Part shown: positions 7,854 through 16,494 of the stretch, piece after piece
How the letters are laid out: the number at the start of each line of letters is the position of its first letter
Position numbering within the stretch: the first letter of the stretch is position 1
Origin: an uncultured Kiritimatiellota bacterium
GTDB lineage: Bacteria > Verrucomicrobiota > Kiritimatiellia > RFP12 > UBA1067
NCBI GenBank assembly: GCA_934643865.1
Contig: CAKUCX010000011.1
Coordinates: 6,451-70,450 of the forward strand
Length of the DNA: 64,000 nt
Direction: 5' to 3'
Position numbers and translations under genes: made by a program
The notes under the pieces: model-generated
Database searches by the model: none
What the model saw: the letters and a program-made list of their open reading frames with translations, nothing else
Told to the model about the DNA's origin: nothing

Positions 7854-10652
7854 CTACCGGCGGGCGCCCGCAGGCCGTCGGCCGTGCCCGGCGGCCGCCT
7901 CCAGCGCGTCGGTGGCCCGCTTCCAGCCCTCCACGCCGTCCGAGCCGCAGAGGGCGAGCATCCAGATCCGCCCCTTCGGCTCGTAGAGCGCGCCCGGCTT
8001 GAGCGTCAACTCGTCCTCGGGCCTGAACATCGCGTCCGGGTGCTGGCTCCGCCCGCCGTTCGACAGGAAGTAGGTGAACATCGAGACGGTCGGCGCGAAG
8101 CTGGCGCCGCCGTAGTACGCCCCGTCCGACACGCGGAACCAGGCGTCGCGGGCCGGGGCCTTCCAGAGGTTCGGCACGCTCTTGAAGCCGCTTCGCGCCT
8201 TGTCCCCCGCGAACGGCGCGTACGTGCGGAAGTAGAAGGCGTTCATCTCGATGGGGACGCGCCCGATGTTCTTCGCCGAAACGAGGTCGCAGAAGAACCA
8301 CGGACGGTCCCCGCAGACGGTGATCGCGTGCGTCTCGGCGAGGCCGCGGTCCTTTGCGGCCCACCCCTCGCACGTCACGTAGAGGACGCCGCGCCCCCCT
8401 TCCTCGCGCCAGTCGGCGGCGACGACCCGCCCCGCCTCGTTCCAGCGGAGGCCGCCCCCCGCGCGCTCGTTCCACATGCCCGTGTAGGAGCCCAGGAACG
8501 AACCGTTCAGCTTCACCGTCTCGAACATGCGGCTGCCGCCCACGCGCCCGGCCAGCTCCAGCCCCGCCGCGTTGCGCACGACGTAGCGGTCCCCCTCGCG
8601 CACGCAGGTCGCCCGCCCCTTCGCGCCGAGCCGCGCCCAGAACGCCGCCGCCGTCTCGCCCGCCGCGCACGCGGGCGCAGGGCGCTCCGGCGGCGTCCCC
8701 GCCGCGCGCACGGCGCCGACGTTCCGGTGCAGCTGCGCGAACATCGCCGTGATCTCGGGGTACGCCACGCCCTGCTCGTTGATGAGGCCGTAGTTGGAGT
8801 CCTCGGGGAAGGCGTCGCTGATGCCGGCCGCCGGTTCGTCCACCCACATGAAGTAGTCGTAGCCCACGAGGAACGGGAGGGAAAGCATCGTCTTCGCGAA
8901 GAGTTCCGTCGCCTGCGTGCGGAGGGCCTGCGTCTGGAAGCGCTGCCCTGCGCCGCCCGTGCAGGGGAGGCCCGCATCGAGCGCGGGGAAGCTCCACTCG
9001 GTGACGAGCATCGGACGCTTCACGTAGCCGTACTGCTCGGCGAACGCCTCGGTGATCCGCCGCGCCCCTCCGCCCCGGTCCGTCAGCACCACGTTTCGGT
9101 CGAGGTCCGCCCACGGGTAGCAGTTGAAGGAGACGACGTCGCAGTATTTCCCCGAGACCTCCCACACCGCCGGATGCGCGCCGCCGAGGCCGGCGAAGCG
9201 CGCGCCCATCACAAGGTGGTTCGGGTCGTGGCGGCGGATCGCCGCGCTGGCGACGCGGAAATAGGTGTCCGCCGCGAGCCGCAGGAAGTCGAGCTTCACG
9301 GCCGCCGGCGCGTCGCCCGTCACGCCGCGCGCCGCGAGGAACTTCCGCTGGGCGATCCGCGCACTGTGCGTCTCGGGGAGCTTCGCGACGGCGTCGAAGA
9401 GGCCCGTGTCCTGCGCGCCGCGCCCCCACCAGGCGAGTTCGTTGTCGATGAAGTAGCCGAAGAGCCACGGGTCGCCCTTGTTCGGCGCGCACCGCGTCCG
9501 CGCCTGGTAGTCCGCCCACGCGGCGAAGTCGGGGTGGAACACGTTCGGGAACGCGGAACACGGCCGGTGTTCGTTCGGGCAGATGAAGAGGTCGGGGTCG
9601 TTCCCGTCCCGGCAGAGCAGGTCGCCGATCGAGAGGAAGACCGTGTGGATGAGGCCGCGGTGCTTGAGCTTCGCGTCGCAGCCGGCGCCGAGCAGGTTGA
9701 AGCCCCACGCCTGGAGACGCTTCAGCGTGTCCGCCTCCCAGTCCGCCTTGTCCGGGAACGTCACCTTGTTCGCCTCGTGGTGGAGGCTCCGCCCCGTGCG
9801 CTGGCTGTGGTGCCCCCAGTAGGTGACGTGGTCGACGCCGAGCAGCACGGTCCCGCGCCCGAGCGGGTCGATGACCCACCAGCGCCCGTCCTTCCCGACG
9901 ACGCGGAAGAAGCCCGTCGCCGTGTCCGTCACGCCCGGCACGAAGCTCGTGCCCGTGTAGGGCGGGAACGACGCCTCCGGTTCGGGGCGCGGGCGCGCCT
10001 CCGCGCACGTCGCGTCCGGCGCGGCGAACGTCCCCCGGAAGCCGCCCGTCGCCTGCAGCGCCGGGCGTCCGCACGTCACGGCCTTCGCCGCGCCCTCTGC
10101 GTCCGGCTTCGGGAAGGCGTAGCCCATTTCCCAGATGACCGCGCCGCGCGCGTCCTTCACGGAGCCGGTGATGCCGTCCGGCATACACGCGAGCGTGACC
10201 TCGTAAGTCGCGCTGTCGACCCAGCACGCCGTCTGGCGGTGGTGCGTTGTCTTCAGGCGGTCCACATGCTGGGCGAGCCAGACGCCGTCGCGCATTTCGG
10301 CAAGTTCGAAGAACCGCCGCCCGCCCGCCACGCCCTGCGGCGCCTGCACGAGCGCCACGTGCCAGAAGTTGCGGTCGTCGTCGACGAGCGCGACGCCGAG
10401 CGTGGGCCACCCGTTCGTCCCCACCGCCCCCTCCGGCGTGACGCGCGCGGAGATGCGGACGCGCGCGCTGCGCGGCGTCGCCTCATGGACCGCGAAGCGG
10501 CCGGGGAAGCCCCCCACGCGAACCGTCTGCGCGGCGTCATCGAACGTCCAGGCAAGCGGGTTGTACGCCCAGTCCGCGCGCGAACAGGGAAGCGGTGCCG
10601 CCGAGACGGCCAGCCCCGCAACGAGGCACAGCCCAAGGAGATGTTGTTTCAT
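7854..10652 (-). CDS. Secreted clan GH-A glycoside hydrolase, beta-agarase-like
   Basis: The 932-residue protein has a signal peptide (MKQHLLGLCLVAGLAVSA) and should act outside the cytoplasm. The N-terminal 200 residues look like a beta-sandwich domain. A TIM-barrel core follows, with GYFIDNELAWW as the probable acid/base segment (Asn-Glu) and MLVTEWSFPALDAG carrying the probable nucleophile Glu. These resemble GH50-type agarases and related GH-A enzymes, but the substrate cannot be read from sequence. The start at 10652 follows a TGCTATACT box by 8 nt, so the mRNA is probably near-leaderless. Cysteines are numerous (at least eight), which is compatible with disulfides in an exported enzyme. 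Confidence 0.7.
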   Translation of the reverse strand: MKQHLLGLCLVAGLAVSAAPLPCSRADWAYNPLAWTFDDAAQTVRVGGFPGRFAVHEATPRSARVRISARVTPEGAVGTNGWPTLGVALVDDDRNFWHVALVQAPQGVAGGRRFFELAEMRDGVWLAQHVDRLKTTHHRQTACWVDSATYEVTLACMPDGITGSVKDARGAVIWEMGYAFPKPDAEGAAKAVTCGRPALQATGGFRGTFAAPDATCAEARPRPEPEASFPPYTGTSFVPGVTDTATGFFRVVGKDGRWWVIDPLGRGTVLLGVDHVTYWGHHSQRTGRSLHHEANKVTFPDKADWEADTLKRLQAWGFNLLGAGCDAKLKHRGLIHTVFLSIGDLLCRDGNDPDLFICPNEHRPCSAFPNVFHPDFAAWADYQARTRCAPNKGDPWLFGYFIDNELAWWGRGAQDTGLFDAVAKLPETHSARIAQRKFLAARGVTGDAPAAVKLDFLRLAADTYFRVASAAIRRHDPNHLVMGARFAGLGGAHPAVWEVSGKYCDVVSFNCYPWADLDRNVVLTDRGGGARRITEAFAEQYGYVKRPMLVTEWSFPALDAGLPCTGGAGQRFQTQALRTQATELFAKTMLSLPFLVGYDYFMWVDEPAAGISDAFPEDSNYGLINEQGVAYPEITAMFAQLHRNVGAVRAAGTPPERPAPACAAGETAAAFWARLGAKGRATCVREGDRYVVRNAAGLELAGRVGGSRMFETVKLNGSFLGSYTGMWNERAGGGLRWNEAGRVVAADWREEGGRGVLYVTCEGWAAKDRGLAETHAITVCGDRPWFFCDLVSAKNIGRVPIEMNAFYFRTYAPFAGDKARSGFKSVPNLWKAPARDAWFRVSDGAYYGGASFAPTVSMFTYFLSNGGRSQHPDAMFRPEDELTLKPGALYEPKGRIWMLALCGSDGVEGWKRATDALEAAAGHGRRPAGARR

Positions 10653-10660
10653 AGGATTCC

Positions 10661-10669
10661 AGTATAGCA
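10661..10669 (-). promoter_or_regulatory. Extended -10 promoter (TGCTATACT), near-leaderless
   Basis: TGCTATACT ends 8 nt before the ATG of the secreted hydrolase, with no Shine-Dalgarno in the gap. Confidence 0.65.
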
Positions 10670-10778
10670 GATTCCGGGGCCGTGACGCCACCGACCGCCT
10701 GGGCTCGTCACGGGCGACGGGAACGGCGGGCCGCGTCCCTCCCGTGCGGGGGACGTGGCCGTCTCGGGGGTTCGGCGC

Positions 10779-11714
10779 TCAGAGCTCGACCGTCGCCGTG
10801 ACCGGGAAGTGGTCGGAGGGGTAGAGCGTCGTGCCGGGGCGCGTGTCCGCATGCGTGGCGTAGTCCTTCACCCGCACGCCCGGCGTGACGTAGATGTAGT
10901 CGATGCGGGGCCCGCAGTCCGGCGAGCCCATGCGGGCGTTCCGCGTCTCGACGGGAAGCGCGAGCGCCGTCGCCGCCGAAACCTCGTCCGCGCGGTAGGC
11001 CCAGCCGGTGAAGGTCCGCCAGGGGCCGGCCGGCGGCGTCTCGGTCGCGAAGAGGGCGTTGGCGAGGATCTTCGACACGGCCTGGGCGGGTTCCTCGTTC
11101 TCGCGGCAGTTGTGGTCGCCCGTGAACACGATGGGCGCGCCGCCGCCGAACGCCTTCATCCGCCGGATGATGAGCAGCATGCCCTCCTTGCGGGCGAGGG
11201 CGGAGACGTGGTCCGTGTGCGTGTTGGCGAAGCAGAAGGTCCTCCCCGACGTGCGATCCTTCAGCCACACCCAGGAGCAGACGCGCGGGCACGCCGCCCC
11301 CCAGCCCTTGCGCCCGGGAACGTCCGGCGTCTCCGATAGCCAGAACGTGCCGCTCTTCAGTGCCTCGAAGCGGGCCTTGCGGTAGAAGACGGGCGAGGCT
11401 TCGTCGGAGACCCGGTCGGCCCCGCGGTGTTCGCCCACGAATGCATAGTCCGGAAGCTCTTCGCGCAGGTAGGCCGCCTGCTCCGGGCGCACCTCCTGAA
11501 GGCCGAACGCATCAAGGTCCAGCTTTCGGATGAACGCGGTGAGGTCCTTCTTGCGCGCCTCCCAGGCATTGGGCGTGCCCTTGTCGCCCGTCCCCAGGCG
11601 GATGTTGTAGGTGCCGACCCGCACCTCCCGGAGCGCCGGGCGGTCGGTTGAACCGAACAGCCCGCCCGCCGCAAGCGCGATGCCGGCTGCGGCCAATCTC
11701 AAGAACTTCGCCAT
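10779..11714 (-). CDS. Exported endonuclease/exonuclease/phosphatase-family protein
   Basis: The 311-residue protein has an N-terminal hydrophobic signal (AAAGIALAAGGLFG) and an EEP (DNase I-like) fold. The family markers occur in order: VGTYNIRLG (metal-binding Asn), LQEVRPEQ (metal-binding Glu), NTHTDHVS, FTGDHNC (Asp and Asn), IDYIYV and PSDHFPVTA (terminal Asp-His). Members hydrolyse phosphodiesters in nucleic acids, phosphoinositides or sphingomyelin. Export suggests an extracellular or periplasmic substrate. GGAG precedes the ATG, and a TGGTATAATG box lies 21 nt upstream. Confidence 0.8.
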   Translation of the reverse strand: MAKFLRLAAAGIALAAGGLFGSTDRPALREVRVGTYNIRLGTGDKGTPNAWEARKKDLTAFIRKLDLDAFGLQEVRPEQAAYLREELPDYAFVGEHRGADRVSDEASPVFYRKARFEALKSGTFWLSETPDVPGRKGWGAACPRVCSWVWLKDRTSGRTFCFANTHTDHVSALARKEGMLLIIRRMKAFGGGAPIVFTGDHNCRENEEPAQAVSKILANALFATETPPAGPWRTFTGWAYRADEVSAATALALPVETRNARMGSPDCGPRIDYIYVTPGVRVKDYATHADTRPGTTLYPSDHFPVTATVEL

Positions 11715-11735
11715 GTGCTTTCTCCTTTTCCTCGC

Positions 11736-11744
11736 ATTATACCA
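11736..11744 (-). promoter_or_regulatory. Extended -10 promoter (TGGTATAAT) of the EEP gene
   Basis: TGGTATAAT lies 21 nt before the EEP-family start codon and overlaps the end of the upstream DUF2235 gene. The short leader contains AAAAGGAGAAAG. Confidence 0.6.
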
Positions 11745-12648
11745 CAGATGCTGATGTTGCGATGCCGTTGCGCTCTTTGCGTTTCCTGAGGCAAGGAACG
11801 ACCACGTGATTCCCAGGGCCTGTCCCCCGGGCGGCGCTTGATTCCCAGGGCCTGTCCCCCGGGCGCTCACGCGAGTCGGGATCCGGGGTGGCATCCGGCC
11901 CGTGCCGCCGCATCGACGGCGGGAAGAGGCGGCGGGCGGGACGCAGGAGGCCGAAGAGGTTCGAGACGAGCCGGAGCGAGTCGTGCCGCTTGGCCGTCGC
12001 CGGGGCGCGCGTCGCCGAGAAGTCCGTCCCCGCGCGGAAGCGGAGGCCACGCGCGACCGCCGGCGCGGCGACCCACGCGCGCGCCGCGTCCGCCAATTCG
12101 TGGTTGTCCTCGTAAAGCCCGCCGACGTCGCTGTGGACGCCGGGGAAGAGCGCCTCCTCGACCTGCCCGCCCCGGAGCGGCACGTAGGCGTAGAAGCGCC
12201 GCGCCTCGTGTTCGGCGACGGCATGGCGCGCGAAGCGCACATTCGCCGGACAGTCCTCCGCGACGGCAAGCCCCGGCGTCGCGTCCACCGTGTCCCAGAG
12301 GCCGAGGTATTCGACCTCGACGCCGAGCCGGTCGAGCCACGCGGCAAAGTGGCGGGCGAGGAGCGCGCCGCGCGAGAAGCCGAAGAGGAAGATGCGCGTC
12401 GGCGGCGCGCCGGACGGCGTCGCCGCGACCTGCGCCTCGTACCAGCGGCGGGCGCGGGCGAAGATGGCGCGCCAGCCGACGCCGGACGTCTTTCCAAGGA
12501 GAAGCGCCCCGACGTGCGCGCCCGGCCCGGCCTCCAGGTGGCGCTTCTGCGACTCGTCTTCGAGGCACGCCTCGTAGACGAGCGAGACGTTCGTCTTCCG
12601 GCCGTGGACGCCCTGCCCCGTCCCCTCGAAGAACAGCGCGAGGTTCAT
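11737..12648 (-). CDS. DUF2235-family alpha/beta hydrolase
   Basis: The 303-residue protein opens with LALFFEGTGQ and has IFLFGFSRGALLAR, whose GxSxG elbow carries the nucleophilic Ser. PGVHSDVGGLYED is the DUF2235 signature. Relatives include type VI secretion phospholipases (Tle1) and uncharacterised hydrolases, but no secretion genes are adjacent. The last 60 residues are low-complexity and are encoded by two 27-bp direct repeats, so the natural C-terminus may have been replaced. The start codon overlaps the stop of the interrupted small gene upstream (ATGA), with AGG 5 nt before it. Confidence 0.75.
   Translation of the reverse strand: MNLALFFEGTGQGVHGRKTNVSLVYEACLEDESQKRHLEAGPGAHVGALLLGKTSGVGWRAIFARARRWYEAQVAATPSGAPPTRIFLFGFSRGALLARHFAAWLDRLGVEVEYLGLWDTVDATPGLAVAEDCPANVRFARHAVAEHEARRFYAYVPLRGGQVEEALFPGVHSDVGGLYEDNHELADAARAWVAAPAVARGLRFRAGTDFSATRAPATAKRHDSLRLVSNLFGLLRPARRLFPPSMRRHGPDATPDPDSRERPGDRPWESSAARGTGPGNHVVVPCLRKRKERNGIATSASVV
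11807..11865. repeat. Two 27-bp direct repeats
   Basis: The same 27 bases, starting TGATTCCCAGGG and ending CCCGGGCG, occur at 11807-11833 and 11839-11865, separated by 5 bp. They lie inside the 3' end of the DUF2235 coding frame and encode its unusual tail. Confidence 0.9.
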
Positions 12649-12833
12649 TCGCCTTTCAGCCTGCGCACGACCGAAACCTTCCGGTCAAAGTCATCGTAAT
12701 CGCGAGGCACGACAATCTCGCCACGTTCTGCCTGTTACTCGACGAGTTTTCGCGCCTCGTCGCGGCTGCCGGCGCAGACGTCAACGTAGCATTTGAACGT
12801 TTCCCGTACCTGGACACGATCGCGCTTGTTCAT
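12645..12833 (-). pseudogene. Small ORF interrupted by an in-frame TAA
   Basis: Translation from the ATG at 12833 gives 32 residues (MNKRDRVQVRETFKCYVDV onward to EARKLVE), then TAA at 12735-12737. The same frame continues with QAERGEIVVPRDYDDFDRK to KGE and ends at a TGA that overlaps the ATG of the DUF2235 gene. Both halves look like ordinary protein, and the ATGA coupling supports one original gene of about 62 codons, with GAG or GAA mutated to TAA. It lies 19 nt after the restriction endonuclease gene. No family was recognised. Two short coupled peptides are the alternative. Confidence 0.55.
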
Positions 12834-12852
12834 CTGAATGACCTCGTCACCC

Positions 12853-13782
12853 TTACGCCAATTCGCGATAATGCGCCTCAAGGACGGCCAGCACGTCCAG
12901 GAAGCTCCGCTTCTGCGCCGATTCGGGGATGCCATCGACCTTGGCGCGCAGACGGTTCAGCGCCCGCTCGATCTGCTCGTCCGTCGCGTCCTGATGGAAA
13001 ATCTTGAAGAACTCAAGCCAGTAGGCGGCGCGAATGCCGCAGACCGGCTGAAGTTGCATCTTGGCAAGATAGTCGTCCATCAGGCCCGTGCGGGCAATCC
13101 GCCCGAAGTTCCCGCCCTTGTCGGACTTCGGCTGGTCGTTTGTCGCGTCGGCCTTGCGCGGGTAGGGCTCCGCACCGGACGGGACACGGATCTCGGCCGC
13201 TTCGCCCGCGCCCCGCATCTGCTTCCAATGCCAATTGCGGTAGGCGGCGGCATACTTCGCCGATTCGATGTAGGGCGAGTAGATCCTCGGCCGTCCTGAA
13301 ATTACGCTGTTCAAGACCCACGGCACGACCATGATCACGTCCGCCTCTGCACACGCCGCGCCCGTCTGCTGAAAGCGCAGGCTCGGCTCCGCCTCCTTCG
13401 CCAGCAGATACCAGCCCTTCAGCTCGATCCCCATGATCGGCTTCGCCGTCTCGTCCGAAAGGTTCTTCAAGACGACATCGGGAAAGGACTGGGGCTGGCG
13501 CACGAACAGATACGTACCATAGTCGTTGTCGGGATCCCAGACGCTCCGGATGGTGTTCAGCGTCTCGACGACCTGGTTCTCGATCGTCGCGCCCAGCGCC
13601 GAGTTCAGCGTGAACACGTCCGTCGCGTTCACGCCCTCGATGAACGTGTCGCTGTGGAAGTGCGCGGGCAGCGCCTTGAGCGCGTCAAGGACGCCACGCC
13701 ACAGCCTTTTGTGCGGCCAGGCGTCGGACGGATCAATGCGCTTGAGGTTCAGGGGCCTCTGCTTGTTTTCTTCACGCTTCAT
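12853..13782 (-). CDS. Type II restriction endonuclease, PD-(D/E)xK fold
   Basis: The 309-residue protein has a clear nuclease core: FPDVVL with Asp102, then GIELKGW with Glu120 and Lys122, which matches the PD-(D/E)xK layout with magnesium-binding acids. Its start overlaps the end of the methyltransferase gene by 11 nt, and a second methyltransferase lies upstream. This makes a restriction endonuclease the natural reading. The recognition site cannot be inferred. Two methyltransferases of different chemistry in one system often accompany an asymmetric site (as in HphI-like type IIS systems), but this is inference. Confidence 0.7.
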   Translation of the reverse strand: MKREENKQRPLNLKRIDPSDAWPHKRLWRGVLDALKALPAHFHSDTFIEGVNATDVFTLNSALGATIENQVVETLNTIRSVWDPDNDYGTYLFVRQPQSFPDVVLKNLSDETAKPIMGIELKGWYLLAKEAEPSLRFQQTGAACAEADVIMVVPWVLNSVISGRPRIYSPYIESAKYAAAYRNWHWKQMRGAGEAAEIRVPSGAEPYPRKADATNDQPKSDKGGNFGRIARTGLMDDYLAKMQLQPVCGIRAAYWLEFFKIFHQDATDEQIERALNRLRAKVDGIPESAQKRSFLDVLAVLEAHYRELA

Positions 13783-15313
13783 GGTCGATCCTCTCCTTTG
13801 CGACGTTGAAGAACCGGGGATTCACTTCCGCGGCAAACGCCTTGCGCCCTGTGCGGAAGGCCGCGACCGCCGTCGAGCACAGGCCGCCGAACGGCTCCCA
13901 GACGACATCGCCGGGATCGGACGAAGACCGAATGATCCGCATGAGCAGCTGCAGCGGCTTCTGGTTCATGTGCAGGCAGGCCCCGCCGACCTCCTTGATG
14001 CGTTCTGTTCCCCGGACGGCCGGAAGGTCCCACACGTTCGAGACGCCCACCTCGCAATGGAACTTCGCGCGCATCAGGTCCCACTCGCCCGCCGCGAACG
14101 GCTTTCCGTCCGATTTCGCAAAATAAGGGCGTCCGTTTGCTTTCCCGAACTCGTTCGCGTAGGCCGCGATGCGGACAAAAGCCTCGGACGGCGGAAAATA
14201 CCACAAATGGTCGGAGGCAAAGTATTTCCGCGTTGCGGCATCCTTGACGCCACAGGCGTCATTCGCAAGGCGGAACGGTAATCCCGTGCGCCGCCATTCC
14301 TCGCGCATCCAGTCCTTGAGCGGCAGCTCCGCGCCATTCGACGGCAACACGTTCCTGCGTACGTACTGGGCGCACACTTCCGTGACGACCGGGTATTTGC
14401 GGATTGTCCGCGTGTTGCAGTTCCCCGCCACATGGGACATCCCCTTGTTCCAGATGTGGCAGTTTCGGAACTCCCACCCGGCCTCCTCGATCACCCGATG
14501 GCAATTCGCCCACCCCTGTTCGGAATTCCAGAACCAGAGCGTTGCCGACGGCAAGGCCTTCTCATGCCACAGTTTCAGGAAGGGCCGATAGAAATCCGCC
14601 AGCCCCTCTGGCGTCGCCGGATCGCCCGGATAGCTTGCCAGACCATAAGGGCCGTCTGAGACGATGACGGTCGGGCGTTCCCATCTCTCGCAGAGCTTCA
14701 GGCTGTCGCCGAACTCAAGGTGGACAGTGCCTTTCGCCGACGGCATCGGCGCGGAGGCCGCAACGGTCCTCGGCCGGTCGCTCCAGAACTCCATCTGCAC
14801 GCCCGGCTCGCAGACGCACAGGGCCGCGTGCGGCACCTGCAGGAGGATCGACGGGAGGCGGTTCGCGAGGCCGGGGGCGTTGCGGTCGGACGATTCGAGA
14901 TGCGCCTTGATTGCGCGCGCGATCTTCGGCGAACGCTTCGCGAAGTCCGCCGCCCGCACAATCACGCGCTCGACTTCCTCCGCAAGCGCGCCCGGCGTGT
15001 TCGCGGGCGCATAGGCCGGCTGGATCCGGTAGAGCAGGTACTTCTCGCCGTGCGCCGCGCCCTTCGCCGGATAGCCCCAGTCGCGCACAAGCTCGTCGCG
15101 CGTAAACGTGCCGACGAATTCCGCCGCGAAATACCGTCCGTCCCTCGCGCCGTTGAAGAGCCAGATCTCGTCGACCCGCTTCGCCGCCCCGGCGTCAACC
15201 GTGTCGTCCGCGTTGAGGGGATAGTTGTAGTAACCGGGCCAGCGCTCCAGCTGCCCCGCCCGGTACGTCCCGACGAGGACGACCCTCTTCCCTGTCTTCT
15301 CCTTGAAACTCAT
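13772..15313 (-). CDS. DNA amino-methyltransferase (N6-adenine or N4-cytosine), restriction-modification
   Basis: The 513-residue protein has a beta-class motif order. Motif IV appears as VSDGPYGLASYPG (a DPPY variant, SDGPYG) near residue 230. Then come KPLQLLMRIIRSSSDPGD (motif X) and WEPFGGLCSTAVAAF (motif I, FxGxx) near the C-terminus, followed by AAEVNPRFFNVAKERI. It transfers methyl groups from SAM to protect host DNA. The N-terminal 170 residues contain VLVGTYRAGQL and WPGYYNYPL and may be a separate recognition domain. The start at 15313 lies 6 nt after a TATAAT box, so the transcript is predicted to be leaderless. The end overlaps the nuclease gene. Confidence 0.8.
   Translation of the reverse strand: MSFKEKTGKRVVLVGTYRAGQLERWPGYYNYPLNADDTVDAGAAKRVDEIWLFNGARDGRYFAAEFVGTFTRDELVRDWGYPAKGAAHGEKYLLYRIQPAYAPANTPGALAEEVERVIVRAADFAKRSPKIARAIKAHLESSDRNAPGLANRLPSILLQVPHAALCVCEPGVQMEFWSDRPRTVAASAPMPSAKGTVHLEFGDSLKLCERWERPTVIVSDGPYGLASYPGDPATPEGLADFYRPFLKLWHEKALPSATLWFWNSEQGWANCHRVIEEAGWEFRNCHIWNKGMSHVAGNCNTRTIRKYPVVTEVCAQYVRRNVLPSNGAELPLKDWMREEWRRTGLPFRLANDACGVKDAATRKYFASDHLWYFPPSEAFVRIAAYANEFGKANGRPYFAKSDGKPFAAGEWDLMRAKFHCEVGVSNVWDLPAVRGTERIKEVGGACLHMNQKPLQLLMRIIRSSSDPGDVVWEPFGGLCSTAVAAFRTGRKAFAAEVNPRFFNVAKERIDHEA
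14787..14817. repeat. 31-bp element shared with the m5C methyltransferase gene (copy A)
   Basis: This stretch inside the amino-methyltransferase gene matches 16402-16432 at 29 of 31 positions, both differences being G to A. Both copies encode the peptide VCE(P/L)GVQMEF on the minus strand. Confidence 0.85.
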
Positions 15314-15319
15314 GCCCGC

Positions 15320-15328
15320 ATTATACCA
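15320..15328 (-). promoter_or_regulatory. Extended -10 promoter (TGGTATAAT), leaderless methyltransferase start
   Basis: TGGTATAAT ends 6 nt before the ATG at 15313, the spacing expected if transcription starts at or next to the A of the start codon. Confidence 0.65.
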
Positions 15329-15365
15329 TCTTGAAGGCGTCACGGCTCAATCACGGGGATTGCGC

Positions 15366-16472
15366 TCAATTCGGGATCTGCATTCTTGACGATCTCCTCG
15401 ACCGAGTAGTATTGGAACAATTCAAAGCCTGCTCGTCAATGCATTCCGCGATACGCTCCAGGACAGGAACGGCCACGGAGTTTCCCATCTGCTTGTAGGC
15501 GGTAGACCGCGAACGCGGCAAGATGAAGTTTTCGGGAAAGCCTTGAAGCCTCGCGCATTCTCTCGGCGTCAACATACGAGGATTCTTCCCTTCTTGAGGA
15601 ATGAGGCATTCCTTCCCGTCCTTGTAATAGCGGGCTACAAGCGTGTGAGACGGCTCGTCAAGATTTGCCGTATAGGCGGTGAACCCAGCACCCCTTGCCA
15701 GGTTGGTTCGCGTCCTACGCTGATGTCCTGCCCACAGGTTGTCGGAAATCGTGTAATCATCCGAAACGTCCTGGTCTAGGGCGCCTCTTAATGGCAATGG
15801 CGCACCTTTGATCTCGGGGAACTCGAATTTCACCCCATTTCGCAGGCACACCATATAGCATCGGACACGTCGTTGTGGGACGAGCGGGCTTGCGTCGATC
15901 AGCTTGTACGAGAACGAGTATCCTTCGTTTTCTATTGCATGCCGAATCACGGCAAACGTCCGTCCGCCGTCATGATTGACAAGATTTCTCACGTTTTCGA
16001 GAAACACAACTCTCGGACGACGCTGCCGAATGATCTGAAGGACATCAAAGAACAGCGTCCCCTGAGTCTCGTCGTCAAAGCCGTGCGCCTTGTGCATCGA
16101 GTTGCGCGCGGACACGCCGGCAAGGGAAAAGGGCTGGCAGGGGAATCCCGCGCAGAGGACGTCAAACCCTTTAGGTATCTTATCCTTGGTCGTTTGAGGA
16201 CGGATGTCTCCAAACGGTTGCTCGCCGTAATTGGCCTGATACGTCGCCTGTGCGTTCTTGTCCCATTCAGACGTGAAAACGCACTTTCCGCCAATGCTCT
16301 GCATGGCCAATCGAAATCCGCCGACACCCGCAAACAGATCGATGAACGTGAACTTTGGATTTCTCGGAGGAGGAAACGGTGGATTGTATTTCATTGCCAT
16401 AAACTCCATCTGCACGCCCAGCTCACAGACGCCGGCGCGCGCATGCCGCTGCTGTAAAAGTCTCGCTGCCAT
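15366..16472 (-). CDS. DNA (cytosine-5)-methyltransferase
   Basis: The protein carries all main m5C motifs in order: FIDLFAGVGGFRLA (I), CAGFPCQPFSLAG with the catalytic Cys (IV), FLENVRNLV (VI), PQRRVRCYMV (VIII), MLTPRECARLQGFP (IX) and YKQMGNSVAVPV (X). It should methylate cytosine in the recognition site of the adjacent nuclease. Possible starts are 16472 (368 residues), 22 nt after a TGGTATAAT box, or a later ATG just before KYNPPFPPP. The extra N-terminal stretch includes a peptide duplicated from the middle of the neighbouring methyltransferase, so the later start may be original. The coding sequence is noticeably less GC-rich than its neighbours, suggesting acquisition. Confidence 0.88.
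   Translation of the reverse strand: MAARLLQQRHARAGVCELGVQMEFMAMKYNPPFPPPRNPKFTFIDLFAGVGGFRLAMQSIGGKCVFTSEWDKNAQATYQANYGEQPFGDIRPQTTKDKIPKGFDVLCAGFPCQPFSLAGVSARNSMHKAHGFDDETQGTLFFDVLQIIRQRRPRVVFLENVRNLVNHDGGRTFAVIRHAIENEGYSFSYKLIDASPLVPQRRVRCYMVCLRNGVKFEFPEIKGAPLPLRGALDQDVSDDYTISDNLWAGHQRRTRTNLARGAGFTAYTANLDEPSHTLVARYYKDGKECLIPQEGKNPRMLTPRECARLQGFPENFILPRSRSTAYKQMGNSVAVPVLERIAECIDEQALNCSNTTRSRRSSRMQIPN
16402..16432. repeat. 31-bp element shared with the amino-methyltransferase gene (copy B)
   Basis: Copy B lies near the 5' end of the m5C methyltransferase gene and matches 14787-14817 at 29 of 31 positions. Weaker similarity continues for about 25 bp, so this is probably a fragment of a duplicated gene. 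Confidence 0.85.
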
Positions 16473-16494
16473 GGTTGTTCGCTGATGCCGCTGC

